NCBI RefSeq assembly: GCF_900187505.1
Contig: NZ_FYDL01000027.1
Span: forward strand, 1 to 33,702
Reading direction: 5' to 3'
DNA: 33,702 nt
Source of the DNA: Pseudomonas sp. Irchel s3h17
GTDB taxonomy: Bacteria > Pseudomonadota > Gammaproteobacteria > Pseudomonadales > Pseudomonadaceae
The notes beneath the pieces are model-generated. The model worked only from the letters and a program-made list of their open reading frames with translations. It was not told the DNA's origin and searched no databases. A program made the translations under genes and the position numbers. This document shows positions 33,552-33,702 of the stretch, piece by piece. Numbering within the stretch: position 1 is the stretch's first letter; every line of letters begins with the position of its first letter.

Positions 33552-33582
33552 ACAGCCGACACAAAAAACCCAGACAAAAAAA

Positions 33583-33702
33583 GGTTCTTCACGGATTACC
33601 GGGAAAGACGCTCTTGATCTTCATGAAAAAGAATTCGCTATCCCGGTAACCGTACGCCATCCGTTTGATGACCTTTATTCGATTGTTTATGCCTTCCAAC
33701 TG
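33583..33702 (-). mobile_element. ISL3-like insertion sequence, 3' end, inverted copy
   Basis: Minus-strand codons 33702-33589 give the last 37 transposase residues and the stop, identical in protein to the left copy. Over 120 bp the two copies differ at 7 positions, all of them silent. The shared sequence ends at 33583 (GGTTCTTC at the tip), matching the left end at 127. The two copies face each other across the window. Confidence 0.75.

Overview
The window is chromosomal DNA from a fluorescent Pseudomonas (P. fluorescens group). Four things point there. The arginine block (aotJQM, deacylase, aotP, argR ... aruC, F, G, D, B, small ORF, E) followed by alaS, lysC, rsmA, tRNA-Ser and tRNA-Arg is in the gene order I know from P. 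aeruginosa PAO1 (PA0888 to PA0905). The RsmA and AmrZ sequences are Pseudomonas-type. There are REP/REPIN palindromes of the usual Pseudomonas form. GC content and codon use are high-GC throughout. Both ends of the window lie inside the last 120 bp of two ISL3-like insertion sequences that face each other.

Layout. 1-127: IS end. 289-1620: outer-membrane porin (minus). 1750-3678: mobile-element scar with an unrecognised reading-frame remnant, a frameshifted IS21 istB fragment, duplicated small ORFs and a broken prophage rha gene, ending next to a tRNA-Arg(CCT). 3909-6784: phnN (minus), amrZ (plus) and mgtE (minus) with an attenuator-like leader. 7285-8142: three tRNA-Arg(ACG), tRNA-Ser(GCT) and rsmA (minus). 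8327-13428: lysC, alaS and ltaE (minus). 13648-14445: FMN riboswitch and ribH2 (plus). 14505-22322: arginine succinyltransferase (AST) operon aruCFGDB, small ORF, aruE (minus). 22628-27658: a 1,676-residue DUF6543/leucine-rich-repeat toxin- or effector-like gene (plus). 27716-32964: arginine/ornithine ABC transporter operon with argR last (minus). 33470-33551: REPIN. 33583-33702: second IS end.

How the genes work together. AotJQMP imports arginine and ornithine. ArgR, encoded at the end of the same operon, senses arginine, and consensus-like ArgR half-sites stand upstream of both aotJ and aruC. The AST enzymes degrade arginine to glutamate and succinate. RsmA and AmrZ are global regulators of secondary metabolism, motility and biofilm. 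LysC, AlaS, LtaE and RibH2 are metabolic housekeeping genes.

The most unusual content is the giant LRR gene between argR and the AST operon. It has a DUF6543-type N-terminal half, two hydrophobic segments and two tandem copies of a linker-plus-LRR module, and it stops where related proteins would carry a NEL ubiquitin-ligase domain. Other points of interest are the mgtE leader, an internal start in lysC, and the Asp/His/Cys-rich tail of the small AST-operon protein.
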